Source: Acidobacteriota bacterium (GTDB taxonomy: Bacteria > Acidobacteriota > Terriglobia > Terriglobales > Acidobacteriaceae). From it: a stretch of 5,649 nt of DNA. This document shows, one piece after another, positions 1 through 5,649 of the stretch. The notes beneath the pieces are model-generated. The model did no database searches and was not told the origin of the DNA. It saw nothing but the letters and a program-made list of their open reading frames with translations. The stretch's first letter is position 1; every line of letters starts with the position of its first letter. The stretch lies in assembly GCA_021811745.1 (NCBI GenBank), contig JAJZNH010000737.1:1-5649 (forward strand), written 5' to 3'. The position numbers were made by a program, and so were the translations under genes.

Positions 1-715
1 ATGTCACCGTCACCGAGCCCGTTCCCGTGGCGCTCGTGTACGTTGCCGAACTGGCCGCGTCCGGGGTATAGGCAGCACTCAAGGTATCGGCTCCCGCCGC
101 CAGCATCCCGGCGGGAATGCTGAACGCGGCGCTGCCGCTGGTCAGCGCGACTGCGCCCGAGTGATAGCCGCCGCCCGCCAGCGTCACCGTGCCCGTGGGC
201 GTGGGATTGCTTCCTCCGCCGCTCACGCTCACCGTCACTACCAGCGGCTGCGCCGGTGTAATGCTGCTCGAGTCTGGCATCACCGTCACCGTCGGCGTAA
301 TGGTTCCCGGGATCGTCACCGTCACCGGGCTCGTTCCCGTGGCGCTCGTGTACGTTGCCGAACCGGCCGCATCCGGCGTATAAGTCGCGGTTAACGTGTC
401 GTTGCCTGTGGCCAGCGCCCCGGCGGAGATGTTGATTGTGACGCTGCCGCCCGCCAGCACCGCTGCGCCGGAACTATAACTGCCGCTGGTCAGCAGCACC
501 GTGCCGGTCGGCGTGCTGCCGCCCCCGCTCACCTTCACCGTCACCTGCAAGAACTGCGCCGTGGTGATGCTCTTCGAGCCTGGCATCACCGCGACCGTCG
601 GCGTAGTCTTTCCCGTCGGGGAGCCACCCTGGCTGCCTCCGCCCCCGCACGCCGCCGCCCACAGGCTCATCATCGAGCACAGACACAATGCTGCGCGCGC
701 CCCCGCCATTCTCAT
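1..715 (-). CDS. Ig-like repeat lipoprotein, N-terminal part (3' end beyond window)
   Basis: Predicted secreted lipoprotein; 238 residues are visible and there is no stop before the window edge. The start is the ATG at 713-715: an in-frame TGA lies five codons upstream (728-730), and GAAGG (725-729 on the plus strand) sits 9 nt ahead. A second ATG two codons in is also possible. The N-terminus has Arg2 and Arg7, then a hydrophobic stretch (about 8-22) ending WAAAC, with Cys23 the likely lipidated residue. The -3 position is Ala rather than the usual Leu, so the lipobox is slightly atypical. A Gly/Ser linker (24-31) follows. Two tandem units of about 102 residues start at TPTV near residues 38 and 140. 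Each has a VTV-SGGGS strand, an SG-A--L turn, a DTL-A-YTPDA strand and an SATYTSATG strand, as in bacterial Ig-like (Big_3-type) repeats. Such proteins usually carry many repeats, sometimes with a C-terminal domain. Its specific function is unknown. It is divergent from the glucan genes and probably unrelated to them. Confidence 0.82.
   Translation of the reverse strand, partial: MRMAGARAALCLCSMMSLWAAACGGGGSQGGSPTGKTTPTVAVMPGSKSITTAQFLQVTVKVSGGGSTPTGTVLLTSGSYSSGAAVLAGGSVTINISAGALATGNDTLTATYTPDAAGSATYTSATGTSPVTVTIPGTITPTVTVMPDSSSITPAQPLVVTVSVSGGGSNPTPTGTVTLAGGGYHSGAVALTSGSAAFSIPAGMLAAGADTLSAAYTPDAASSATYTSATGTGSVTVT
3..382 (-). repeat. Tandem Ig-like repeat units with a nearly identical 68-nt segment (312-nt period)
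   Basis: Positions 3-70 and 315-382 match with 5 mismatches in 68 nt, including an uninterrupted 32-nt identity (20-51 with 332-363). They encode the last strand of successive Ig-like units. The rest of the two units is clearly more diverged, and the upstream unit lacks two codons (NP) after the SGGGS motif. The array probably continues to the left of the window. Confidence 0.85.
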
Positions 716-724
716 CGTCTGTCG

Positions 725-729
725 CCTTC
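725..729 (-). promoter_or_regulatory. Ribosome binding site of the lipoprotein gene
   Basis: On the minus strand this reads GAAGG, 9 nt before the ATG at 713-715. The in-frame TGA at 728-730 overlaps it, which rules out a longer reading frame. Confidence 0.6.
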
Positions 730-752
730 AGCCAGCGATCTGCCTGCCTCCA

Positions 753-771
753 GCCGGTTTTTCAAGCCGGC
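753..771. other. Perfectly closing hairpin in the divergent spacer
   Basis: The sequence forms an 8-bp stem, GCCGGTTT with AAGCCGGC, including one G-T wobble, and a 3-nt TTC loop. It lies between the lipoprotein start and the glgM start. No T-run follows on either strand, so it does not look like a factor-independent terminator. It would fall in the 5' leader of the lipoprotein mRNA if that promoter lies upstream of it. The spacer 716-842 must hold both divergent promoters, but I could not identify convincing -35/-10 pairs in it. Confidence 0.4.
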
Positions 772-828
772 CTACTATCGAAATCCCCGCAAATGCCTTA
801 AGATGCTTGACGGCATTCGCACCCGCCC

Positions 829-834
829 GGAGGT
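829..834 (+). promoter_or_regulatory. Strong ribosome binding site fixing the glgM TTG start
   Basis: GGAGGT lies 8 nt ahead of the TTG at 843. It decides the start: the same reading frame stays open upstream to about position 501, but that part runs through the lipoprotein gene on the opposite strand. Confidence 0.85.
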
Positions 835-842
835 CTCGAACA

Positions 843-2072
843 TTGCGAGTCGGTTTATTCACACGCGAGTACCCCCCACAAGTCTACGGGGGCGCAGGAG
901 TCCACGTCGATTATCTTAGCCGCGAGTTGGCCAGGCACATCGAAGTCGAGGTCCACTGTTGGGGACCGCAGCACTCTGATGCCGCCAACCTCCAGGTGCG
1001 CGGAGCCGAACCGTGGGCGGAGATCTCCACCGGCACTGATGCCAAATTCAAGCTGGCTCTCGAAGCCCTCAGTCTCAACCTCACCCAGGTGAAGGCGCTC
1101 GCCGGCGTCGATCTCGTCCACACGCACACCTGGTACATGGCCATGGCCGGCTATCTGGCCAAGAAGCTTTATCGCGTGCCCTTTGTCCTCACCGCCCACT
1201 CCCTGGAGCCACTGCGCGCCTGGAAGGCCGAGCAGCTCGGCAGCGGCTACGCCATGAGTTCCTGGATGGAGCGCACCGCAATGCTCGACGCCGATGCCGT
1301 CGTCGCGGTTTCGAAGGGCGCCAAGGCCGATATCCTGCGTGCCTACCCTGACGTTGATCCCGAACGCGTCACCGTGATCTATAACGGCATCGATCTCGAC
1401 GAGTACCGCCAGACCTCCGACACCCAGGCCCTCGCCGAGTACGGAGTCGATCCCGCCGTTCCCTACGTCCTGTTTGTCGGCCGCATCACGCGCCAGAAGG
1501 GCGTCACGCATCTTGTGGACGCCATCCGCTACCTGCCGCCGGAGACGCAGATTGTACTCTGCGCCGGCGCGCCCGACACGCCGGAGATTGCCGCCGAGAT
1601 GCGCGAAAAAGTCGGCGCCGCGCGCGCGCATCATCCGCGCATCGTGTGGATTGAGAAGATGGTCGCCAAGCAGGAGGCCATTCAGCTCTACAGCCACGCC
1701 CGCGTCTTCTGTTGCCCCTCGGTCTACGAGCCCTTCGGCATCATCAATCTTGAGGCCATGGCCTGCCGCGCGCCGGTGGTCGCCAGCGCCACCGGCGGCA
1801 TCAAAGAGGTTGTGGTTGATGGCGAAACGGGTTATCTGGTGCCCTTCGATCAGGATCCCGTCACCAGCTTCCCGCGCGATCCCGAGGCGTTCGCACGCAA
1901 CCTCGCAGCGCGGTTGAATGAGTTGCTGGACGATAAAGAAAAATGCCGGCGGTTTGGCGAAGCCGGCCGCCGCCGCGCAGAGGAGATCTTCGGTTGGCCG
2001 GCAATCGCCCGCCAGACGATTGCGCTCTACGAGCGCCTGATCGAAAAACGCAAGCCGGACGTACAAACGTAA
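843..2072 (+). CDS. glgM: Glycogen synthase / maltose-1-phosphate synthase (GlgA/GlgM type, GT4 family)
   Basis: A 409-residue cytoplasmic glycosyltransferase that uses a nucleotide sugar, most likely ADP-glucose. The TTG start is supported by GGAGGT 8 nt upstream and by the family-typical beginning MRVGLFTREYPP. The N-terminal Rossmann domain (about 1-190) contains the glycine-rich loop GGAGVH (16-21) and a VHTHTWYMA segment. The C-terminal GT-B domain starts near YVLFVGRITRQKG, with Arg214 and Lys219 expected to contact the donor phosphates. It carries the retaining-GT4 motif EPFGIINLE, Glu296 and Glu304 (E-x7-E). Size and motifs match the short, actinobacterial-type synthase (TIGR02149-like), not the roughly 480-residue GT5 GlgA of E. 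coli. In mycobacteria this family (GlgM, Rv1212c) makes maltose-1-phosphate from ADP-glucose and glucose-1-phosphate. The glgE gene 90 nt downstream on the same strand makes that role attractive here, but sequence alone cannot separate it from chain-extending glycogen synthase (glgA), the likely database name. Confidence 0.9.
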   Translation: MRVGLFTREYPPQVYGGAGVHVDYLSRELARHIEVEVHCWGPQHSDAANLQVRGAEPWAEISTGTDAKFKLALEALSLNLTQVKALAGVDLVHTHTWYMAMAGYLAKKLYRVPFVLTAHSLEPLRAWKAEQLGSGYAMSSWMERTAMLDADAVVAVSKGAKADILRAYPDVDPERVTVIYNGIDLDEYRQTSDTQALAEYGVDPAVPYVLFVGRITRQKGVTHLVDAIRYLPPETQIVLCAGAPDTPEIAAEMREKVGAARAHHPRIVWIEKMVAKQEAIQLYSHARVFCCPSVYEPFGIINLEAMACRAPVVASATGGIKEVVVDGETGYLVPFDQDPVTSFPRDPEAFARNLAARLNELLDDKEKCRRFGEAGRRRAEEIFGWPAIARQTIALYERLIEKRKPDVQT

Positions 2073-2162
2073 TTGCCGCTGCTTTTCACGCGATGCGCAC
2101 GCCAATGCACTGCGCCCGCGCATTTGCAACGATGGCCTACTTCGCATGAGCATGGTACAACG

Positions 2163-4169
2163 ATGACAATGACAAAGCAGGACGGACGCAGGCGCGTAGT
2201 AATTGAAGGCATCACCCCGCAAGTAGACGGCGGCCGCTTTCCCGTCAAGCGCACCGTGGGCGATCAGGTCGCGGTGGAAGCCGACGTCTTTGCCGATGGC
2301 CACGACGCCGTCGCCGCTTCGCTCCTGGCCCGCCGCGCGGGCAACGGCTGGACCGAGATTCCCATGCGCCCGCTCGAGAACGACCGCTGGACTGCTGCCT
2401 TCCGCGTCGCCGAGCTGGGCCGCTACGAGTTCAAGGTGCAGGGCTGGGTCGATCACTTTGAAACCTGGCGCCGCGATCTTTTGAAGCGCATCGAGGCCGA
2501 AACCGACACGCTCACCGACTATCTCATCGGCGCCGATCTGGTCTTCCAAGCCGCCGACCGCGCCTCGGGCTCCGATGCAGGTTGGCTCCGCGAACGTGCC
2601 TCCGTGCTGCGCTCCGGCCAAGACTCCACGACCGACACGAAGGCCCTGCGCACTCACGCCACCGATCCCATGCTCCACACGCTTGTCCGGCGCTACCCCG
2701 ACAAGCAACTCGCCGTGGAGTCAGACCGCGAACTGGCTGTCGTCGTCGATCCGGCACGCGCGCGCTTCAGCTCCTGGTATGAGATCTTTCCCCGCTCCAC
2801 CGCCGCCGAGCCCGGCCGCCACGGCACCTTTGCCGATTGCGAAAAACGTCTGCCCTATATCGCCGGCATGGGCTTCAACGTCGTCTATCTGCCTCCCATT
2901 CATCCCATCGGCCTCACCTTCCGCAAGGGCCGCAACAACTCGCCTCAGGCTGAGCCGGACGGATGCGGCAGCCCCTGGGCTATCGGCTCGGCGGAAGGCG
3001 GGCACAAGGAGATTCACAAAGAGCTGGGCACGGTCGAGGACTTCCGCCGCTTCGTCGCCAAGGCCGGCGAACTCGGTCTTGCGGTTGCGCTCGACATCGC
3101 CTTCCAGGCTACGCCTGACCACCCTTACGTCAGCCAACATCCCTCCTGGTTCCGCAAGCGCCCCGACGGAACCATCCAGTACGCCGAAAACCCGCCCAAA
3201 AAGTACCAGGACATCTATCCCTTCGATTTCGAATCCGAAGACTGGCTGGCCATGTGGCAGGAGTTCAAGAGCGTCTTCCTTTACTGGATTGACCAGGGCG
3301 TCACCATCTTCCGCGTCGACAATCCCCACACCAAGGCCTTCGCCTTCTGGGAGTGGCTCATCGCCGAGATCAAGCGCGATCATCCCGAAATCATCTTCCT
3401 CGCCGAGGCCTTTACCCGTCCCAAAGTGATGTACCGGCTCGCCAAGCTCGGCTTCACCCAGTCCTATACCTACTTTCCCTGGCGCAACGGCAAGCAGGAG
3501 ATCGCCGCCTATCTCACAGAGATCACGCAGCCGCCGGTGCGCGAGTTCTTCCGCCCCAACCAATGGACCAACACGCCCGACATTCTTACCGAGTTTTTGC
3601 AGATGGACGGACGCCCGGCTTTTGTCATCCGCCTCCTGCTGGCGGCTACGCTGGGCGCCAACTACGGCATGTATGGGCCCGCCTTCGAGCTACAGGAGAA
3701 TCGCCCTATCCGCCATGGCAGCGAGGAGTATCTCAACTCGGAAAAGTACGAAATCCGCCACTGGAATCTCGATCGCGAAGACAGCCTCCGCCCCCTGATC
3801 GCCAAGGTCAACGCCATCCGCAACGCCAACCCTGCCCTCCAGAACGATTGGTCGCTCAAGTTTCACGCCACCGACAATGACCAGATCCTCTGCTACAGCA
3901 AGGAATCCGACGACCGCGCAAACCTCATTCTCACCATCGTCAACCTCGATCCGCACTACACCCAGAGCGGCTTTGTCACCCTGCCCCTCGAAGAGTTGGA
4001 GCTCCCCTCCAGCCGCGCCTACGAGGCCGAGGATCTGCTCTCGGGCGAGCGATATCTCTGGCGCGGGCCGCGCAATTATGTGGAGCTGAACCCCGCGCTC
4101 CGCTCCGGCCACATCCTCCGCATTTATCGCAAAATGAAGGTGGAAACAGATTTCGAGTATTTCTTGTAG
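2163..4169 (+). CDS. glgE: Alpha-1,4-glucan:maltose-1-phosphate maltosyltransferase GlgE (GH13_3)
   Basis: Cytoplasmic enzyme that transfers maltosyl units from alpha-maltose-1-phosphate to the non-reducing end of alpha-1,4-glucan, releasing phosphate. Its 668 residues fit the family's usual length of about 660-700. An N-terminal beta domain (about 8-120) opens with RRVVIEGITPQVDGGRFPVK, typical of GlgE (DUF3416). A helical segment follows, and the catalytic barrel begins at WYEIFPRS (205). Family signatures include LPPIHPIG, FRKGRNN, SPWAIG, PPKKYQDIYP and GSEEYLNSEKYE. Expected catalytic residues are all present: nucleophile Asp386 in RVDNPHTK, acid/base Glu415 in FLAEAFTRP, and Asp473 in TNTPDIL. 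A C-terminal beta domain spans about 556-668. The start is placed at ATG 2163; ATG 2169 is equally possible. The frame is open back to a TTG at 2073, but that stretch (LLFTRCARQ...) does not resemble GlgE and has no ribosome binding site. The Shine-Dalgarno signal at 2163 is itself weak, so translation may depend on the upstream transcript. Confidence 0.96.
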   Translation: MTMTKQDGRRRVVIEGITPQVDGGRFPVKRTVGDQVAVEADVFADGHDAVAASLLARRAGNGWTEIPMRPLENDRWTAAFRVAELGRYEFKVQGWVDHFETWRRDLLKRIEAETDTLTDYLIGADLVFQAADRASGSDAGWLRERASVLRSGQDSTTDTKALRTHATDPMLHTLVRRYPDKQLAVESDRELAVVVDPARARFSSWYEIFPRSTAAEPGRHGTFADCEKRLPYIAGMGFNVVYLPPIHPIGLTFRKGRNNSPQAEPDGCGSPWAIGSAEGGHKEIHKELGTVEDFRRFVAKAGELGLAVALDIAFQATPDHPYVSQHPSWFRKRPDGTIQYAENPPKKYQDIYPFDFESEDWLAMWQEFKSVFLYWIDQGVTIFRVDNPHTKAFAFWEWLIAEIKRDHPEIIFLAEAFTRPKVMYRLAKLGFTQSYTYFPWRNGKQEIAAYLTEITQPPVREFFRPNQWTNTPDILTEFLQMDGRPAFVIRLLLAATLGANYGMYGPAFELQENRPIRHGSEEYLNSEKYEIRHWNLDREDSLRPLIAKVNAIRNANPALQNDWSLKFHATDNDQILCYSKESDDRANLILTIVNLDPHYTQSGFVTLPLEELELPSSRAYEAEDLLSGERYLWRGPRNYVELNPALRSGHILRIYRKMKVETDFEYFL

Positions 4170-4219
4170 TCGCGATCCCGCCCCAGCGTCCCCGTTCCAG
4201 GCTCACGGGCGGTTCACTG

Positions 4220-4231
4220 GTCAAATTTGAC
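4220..4231. promoter_or_regulatory. Perfect 12-bp palindrome in the glgE-treS spacer
   Basis: GTCAAATTTGAC is a perfect inverted repeat with no loop. It is AT-rich against a GC-rich background and lies 93 nt before the treS start. It could be a dimeric regulator's half-site pair, but no regulator gene is visible and I found no convincing -10 element downstream. The 154-nt spacer (4170-4323) is longer than expected inside a tight operon, so a separate treS promoter is possible. The spacer shows no T-tailed terminator hairpin. Confidence 0.3.
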
Positions 4232-4310
4232 GGCGTGATAAGACTTTCCGCCGGAACGAATGACAAGTTCCATCGTCGAAAGGTTGAACGCCCGCATCGA
4301 AGACTCGCCC

Positions 4311-4315
4311 GGAGA
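4311..4315 (+). promoter_or_regulatory. Ribosome binding site fixing the treS GTG start
   Basis: GGAGA lies 8 nt ahead of the GTG at 4324. The frame is closed upstream by TGA at 4285-4287, and no other ATG, GTG or TTG lies in frame between them, so the start is well determined. Confidence 0.8.
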
Positions 4316-4323
4316 CTGAACGA

Positions 4324-5649
4324 GTGAAAAAGCTGGCAAGCGCGGCCGATCCCCTCTGGTACAAGGACGCCATCATCTACGAGCTGCACGTGCGCGCCTT
4401 CGCCGACTCCAATAACGACGGCATCGGCGACTTCCCCGGCCTGCTCTCGAAGCTCGACTACTTGCAGGATTTGGGCGTCACTTGCATCTGGCTCCTGCCT
4501 TTCTTTCCATCGCCCTTGCGCGACGACGGCTACGACATCGCCAACTACACTGACGTCAATCCCTCCTACGGAACCCTCGCCGACTTCAAGGCCTTCCTCG
4601 ACGCCGCCCACCAGCGCAACATGCAGGTCATGATCGAGCTGGTGGTCAACCATACCAGCGATCAGCACCCCTGGTTCAAGGCCGCGCGCCTGGCGCCGCC
4701 CGGCTCGCCCGAACGCAATATGTACGTCTGGTCGGAGACCGACCAGCTCTATAAAGACGCGCGCATTATCTTCACCGACACGGAAAAATCCAACTGGACT
4801 TGGGACGAAACAGCCAAGGCCTACTACTGGCACCGTTTCTTCTCTCACCAGCCCGATCTGAACTTCGACAATCCCCTGGTGATCGAAGAGGTCCAGAAGG
4901 CCATGCGCTTCTGGCTCGACATGGGCGTGGACGGACTGCGCATGGACGCCATTCCCTACCTCGTTGAGCGCGACGGCTCCTCCTGCGAGAATCTGCCTGA
5001 AACCCACTCCGTCATCCGCAAGCTGCGCGCCGCCATCGACGCCGAATACGCCAACCGCATGATCCTGGCCGAGGCCAATCAGTGGCCCGCCGACGTGCGC
5101 CCTTACTTCGGCGACGGCGACGAGTGCCACATGGCCTTCCACTTCCCCCTCATGCCGCGCATCTACATGGCCCTGCGCCAGGAAGACCGCCTGCCCATCA
5201 CCGACATCATGGCCCAGACGCCGTCCATCCCCGAGAGCTGCCAGTGGGGCCTGTTCCTGCGCAATCACGACGAGCTCACCCTCGAAATGGTCTCCAGTGA
5301 AGAGCGCGATTACATGTACTTCGCCTACTCGGCCGACCCGCGCATGCGCGTCAATGTGGGCATTCGCCGCCGTCTCGCGCCGCTGGTGGATAACAATCGC
5401 CGCCGCATTGAGCTGCTCAACTCCCTGCTGCTCAGCTTTCCCGGCACGCCCATCCTCTACTACGGCGACGAAATCGGCATGGGCGACAACATCTACCTCG
5501 GCGACCGCAACGGCGTCCGCACTCCCATGCAATGGACCTCGGACCGCAACGCCGGCTTCTCGCGTTGCGATCCCGCCCGCCTCTACTTCCCTGTCATCAT
5601 GGACCCCATCTACGGCTACCAGGTCGTGAATGTCGAGGCGCAGCAAAGC
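4324..5649 (+). CDS. treS: Trehalose synthase (maltose alpha-D-glucosyltransferase) TreS, N-terminal 442 residues (runs off window)
   Basis: Cytoplasmic GH13 enzyme that interconverts maltose and trehalose by intramolecular transglucosylation. The GTG start is fixed by GGAGA 8 nt upstream and an upstream in-frame stop. The beginning [17 protein letters not shown] is characteristic of TreS. GH13 conserved regions appear in order: region [15 protein letters not shown] (Asn109, His110); region [15 protein letters not shown], nucleophile Asp208; region [11 protein letters not shown], acid/base Glu250; region [11 protein letters not shown], His315 and Asp316. The TreS-specific segments [15 protein letters not shown] and NGVRTPMQW are also present. 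Region I begins with Glu105 where many GH13 enzymes have Asp; as I recall, this is common in TreS proteins that carry a maltokinase domain. The window ends within the catalytic part, so the C-terminal beta domain and any fused maltokinase lie outside. With glgE 154 nt upstream, TreS probably supplies maltose for the GlgE pathway, linking trehalose to glucan storage. Amylase or isomaltulose synthase is unlikely given the motifs. Confidence 0.95.
   Translation, partial: MKKLASAADPLWYKDAIIYELHVRAFADSNNDGIGDFPGLLSKLDYLQDLGVTCIWLLPFFPSPLRDDGYDIANYTDVNPSYGTLADFKAFLDAAHQRNMQVMIELVVNHTSDQHPWFKAARLAPPGSPERNMYVWSETDQLYKDARIIFTDTEKSNWTWDETAKAYYWHRFFSHQPDLNFDNPLVIEEVQKAMRFWLDMGVDGLRMDAIPYLVERDGSSCENLPETHSVIRKLRAAIDAEYANRMILAEANQWPADVRPYFGDGDECHMAFHFPLMPRIYMALRQEDRLPITDIMAQTPSIPESCQWGLFLRNHDELTLEMVSSEERDYMYFAYSADPRMRVNVGIRRRLAPLVDNNRRRIELLNSLLLSFPGTPILYYGDEIGMGDNIYLGDRNGVRTPMQWTSDRNAGFSRCDPARLYFPVIMDPIYGYQVVNVEAQQS

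Noticed and set aside
474..686. 70-codon minus-strand frame within the lipoprotein region
   Set aside because: It is out of frame with the lipoprotein, which has a signal peptide, a lipobox-like Cys and Ig-like repeats in the adjacent frame.
501..842. N-terminal extension of the glycogen synthase reading frame
   Set aside because: It lies across the lipoprotein start on the opposite strand, is proline-rich and unlike GT4 proteins, and the strong ribosome binding site sits at 829-834.
803..919. 38-codon plus-strand frame overlapping the glgM start, considered as a leader peptide
   Set aside because: It has no ribosome binding site of its own, shows no attenuator-like codon run, and overlaps the coding start of glgM in another frame.
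855..2708. 617-codon open frame on the minus strand, opposite glgM and the start of glgE
   Set aside because: It spans two well-supported plus-strand genes and their spacer, its translation is low-complexity and shows no recognisable domain, and long antisense frames are expected in GC-rich genes with strong third-position bias.
2575..3429. 284-codon plus-strand frame inside glgE
   Set aside because: The Ser/Pro/Arg-rich translation is typical of a wrong-frame reading; glgE is intact in its own frame with all catalytic residues.
4232..4254. CGGCG/CGCCG inverted repeat after glgE, considered as a terminator
   Set aside because: The stem is only 5 bp with a 13-nt loop and no T-run follows.
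3976..5646. 556-codon open frame on the minus strand, opposite the glgE end and treS
   Set aside because: It is a shadow of treS codon bias: the V/G/D/H-rich translation has no recognisable motif, and the plus strand carries full GH13 signatures over the same bases.

Overview
The window looks like part of an Acidobacteriota (Terriglobia-type) chromosome. This is inferred from the high GC content, from a secreted lipoprotein with glycine-rich Ig-like repeats of a style common in that phylum, and from the type of GlgE and TreS encoded. No rRNA or other phylogenetic marker is present, so the assignment is tentative.

Layout: (1) 1-715, minus strand, is the N-terminal part of a predicted lipoprotein with two tandem Ig-like repeats; its 3' end lies outside the window. 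(2) 716-842 is a divergent spacer with a compact hairpin. (3) 843-2072, plus strand, is a GT4 glycogen synthase of the GlgA/GlgM type, starting at TTG behind a strong ribosome binding site. (4) 2163-4169 is GlgE, the maltose-1-phosphate-dependent maltosyltransferase. (5) 4170-4323 is a spacer with a perfect 12-bp palindrome. (6) 4324 to the right edge is the first 442 residues of trehalose synthase TreS, cut off by the window end.

The three plus-strand genes form a coherent alpha-glucan module. TreS interconverts trehalose and maltose, and a maltokinase (not in view, perhaps fused to TreS or just downstream) would phosphorylate maltose to maltose-1-phosphate. A GlgM-like enzyme can make the same phosphate from ADP-glucose and glucose-1-phosphate. 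GlgE then polymerises maltosyl units from maltose-1-phosphate into alpha-1,4-glucan. The window would therefore encode parts of both known routes into GlgE. This is an instance of a described pathway, not a new system. glgB, glgC and the maltokinase are not seen here.

I found no RNA genes, mobile elements, CRISPR arrays or convincing factor-independent terminators.
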